Assembly (NCBI GenBank): GCA_903917505.1
Contig: CAIXAY010000041.1
Location: forward strand, 1 to 6,053
Source of the DNA: an uncultured beta proteobacterium
Lineage (GTDB): Bacteria > Pseudomonadota > Gammaproteobacteria > Burkholderiales > Rhodocyclaceae
Direction: 5' to 3'
DNA length: 6,053 nt
The notes beneath the pieces were generated by a model. The model was not told where the DNA came from. It was given only the letters and a program-made list of their open reading frames with translations, and searched no databases. The first letter of the stretch is position 1, and every line of letters begins with the position of its first letter. Positions 5,593-6,053 of this stretch are shown here, piece after piece. The position numbers were made by a program, and so were the translations under genes.

Positions 5593-6053
5593 ATGTCAGC
5601 AACGATTTCGCTCAAGCAATCCCGCCGTACCGATACCGCTTTTGCCCTGCTTCAGCACACCCTGGTGATCGCCGGTCTGCTGTTCGCACTTGCCTTGATC
5701 CACGCGGCTGCCGTCCAGGCCGGCAATTCGCCCTCAGCGGACGTGCTGAAGTCGGCCGCGGCCGACTTTTCGATTTTTGCCGAGGCGCCGGAGGCGCTTG
5801 TCACGGCTCCAGACGCGACCGCTTCGGCGGGGGCCGTGAGCGCTCTGACGCTCAACACCTTGTCGCCGCGCATGCAAGGTGCCCTCGAATATGTGAAGCG
5901 CCGCTATCATGTTTCGCCCGAAGCCTTGCTGCCGGTGTTCGAGGCGGCGCAATTGATCGGCGCGGAGCGGCGCATCGATCCGCTGCTCGTCGTCGCGGTC
6001 ATCGGCGTCGAGTCCGGCTTCAACCCGTTCGCCGAAAGGGCCATGGGGGCGCA
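5593..6053 (+). CDS. secreted lytic transglycosylase, SLT domain (3' end missing)
   Basis: 153 complete codons of a gene open to the right edge. Residues 1-17 are polar and basic, 18-40 form a hydrophobic core (LVIAGLLFALALIHAAA), and VQA-GN (41-45) is a plausible signal peptidase I site, so export to the periplasm is likely. An Ala/Ser-rich linker (about 45-92) follows. Then comes SPRMQGALEYVKRRYHVSP (91-109), a lead-in helix seen in betaproteobacterial SLT proteins. The start of the SLT (lysozyme-like) domain is IDPLLVVAVIGVESGFNPFA (128-147), with catalytic Glu140. Such enzymes cleave the MurNAc-GlcNAc bond of peptidoglycan, forming 1,6-anhydro-MurNAc. The family usually reads A-E-S-x-x-GA-x-GLMQ next; here the serine is replaced by arginine (R149). 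The GLMQ part and the rest of the domain lie outside the window. It is divergent from the vanZ-like gene and has a long leader. Confidence 0.9.
   Translation, partial: MSATISLKQSRRTDTAFALLQHTLVIAGLLFALALIHAAAVQAGNSPSADVLKSAAADFSIFAEAPEALVTAPDATASAGAVSALTLNTLSPRMQGALEYVKRRYHVSPEALLPVFEAAQLIGAERRIDPLLVVAVIGVESGFNPFAERAMGA
5749..5778 (+). repeat. perfect 20-bp palindrome with T-runs inside the transglycosylase gene
   Basis: AAGTCGGCCG (5749-5758) is followed directly by its exact reverse complement CGGCCGACTT (5759-5768). As RNA it can fold into an 8-bp stem around a CGCG loop. It is followed by TTTT (5767-5770, partly paired) and TTTTT (5774-5778), so on the plus strand it resembles a rho-independent terminator. 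It lies in codons for the Ala-rich linker (residues 53-62), where the protein sequence is little constrained. Whether it terminates transcription is unknown. Confidence 0.5.

Noticed and set aside
5623..5640. Twin-arginine signal in the transglycosylase N-terminus (SRRTDT)
   Set aside because: The arginine pair lacks the x-F-L-K part of the Tat motif. The following hydrophobic core and VQA-GN site fit an ordinary Sec signal.
5568..6053. Alternative plus-strand frame from the ATG at 5568, open to the window end
   Set aside because: It overlaps the transglycosylase gene in another frame, gives an Arg/Gly/Cys-rich product and lacks a properly placed ribosome binding site. The SLT motif is in the 5593 frame.

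Overview
The window looks like chromosomal DNA of a GC-rich betaproteobacterium, most likely of the Rhodocyclaceae type (Azoarcus, Thauera or Dechloromonas relatives). This placement is an inference from GC-biased codon use, the protein families and the gene arrangement; no marker gene is present to settle it. There are no RNA genes, insertion sequences, CRISPR arrays or phage genes, and most of the window is ordinary, densely packed core-type sequence.

Left and centre (1-4132, all on the minus strand) form one tight gene train. Read in the direction of transcription it holds a thioredoxin-like (2Fe-2S) ferredoxin (4069-3761), a small alpha/beta hydrolase (3736-3098), an ABC ATPase (3110-2184) and ABC-2 permease (2180-1392) of the NodI/NodJ-like subfamily, a major facilitator transporter (1371-130), and the first 33 codons of cutA (100-1), which continues outside the window. 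Gaps between genes are 24, -13, 3, 20 and 29 nt and no terminator is seen. A good sigma-70-type promoter, CTGACA-N17-TAGAAT, sits just upstream of the ferredoxin gene, with its -35 box over the stop codon of the preceding vanZ-like gene.

Next comes a minus-strand membrane protein (5217-4129) with an N-terminal VanZ domain and a long second membrane half. It is divergent from the last gene, a plus-strand secreted lytic transglycosylase (5593 to beyond 6053) that is cut by the window end before the domain is complete.

The 375-bp divergent region (5218-5592) is the least ordinary part. It contains an AT-rich sigma-70-type promoter (TTGACA-N17-TACACT) that would give the transglycosylase a leader of about 196 nt. 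The leader has several inverted repeats and a 29-codon hydrophobic ORF. A perfect 20-bp palindrome followed by T-runs lies early in the transglycosylase coding sequence. These hint at post-transcriptional or attenuation-type control, but that is inference. I found no convincing wholly new system. The best candidates for a second look are this leader with its intragenic hairpin, and the ferredoxin-hydrolase-ABC exporter gene train, whose shared purpose is not evident.
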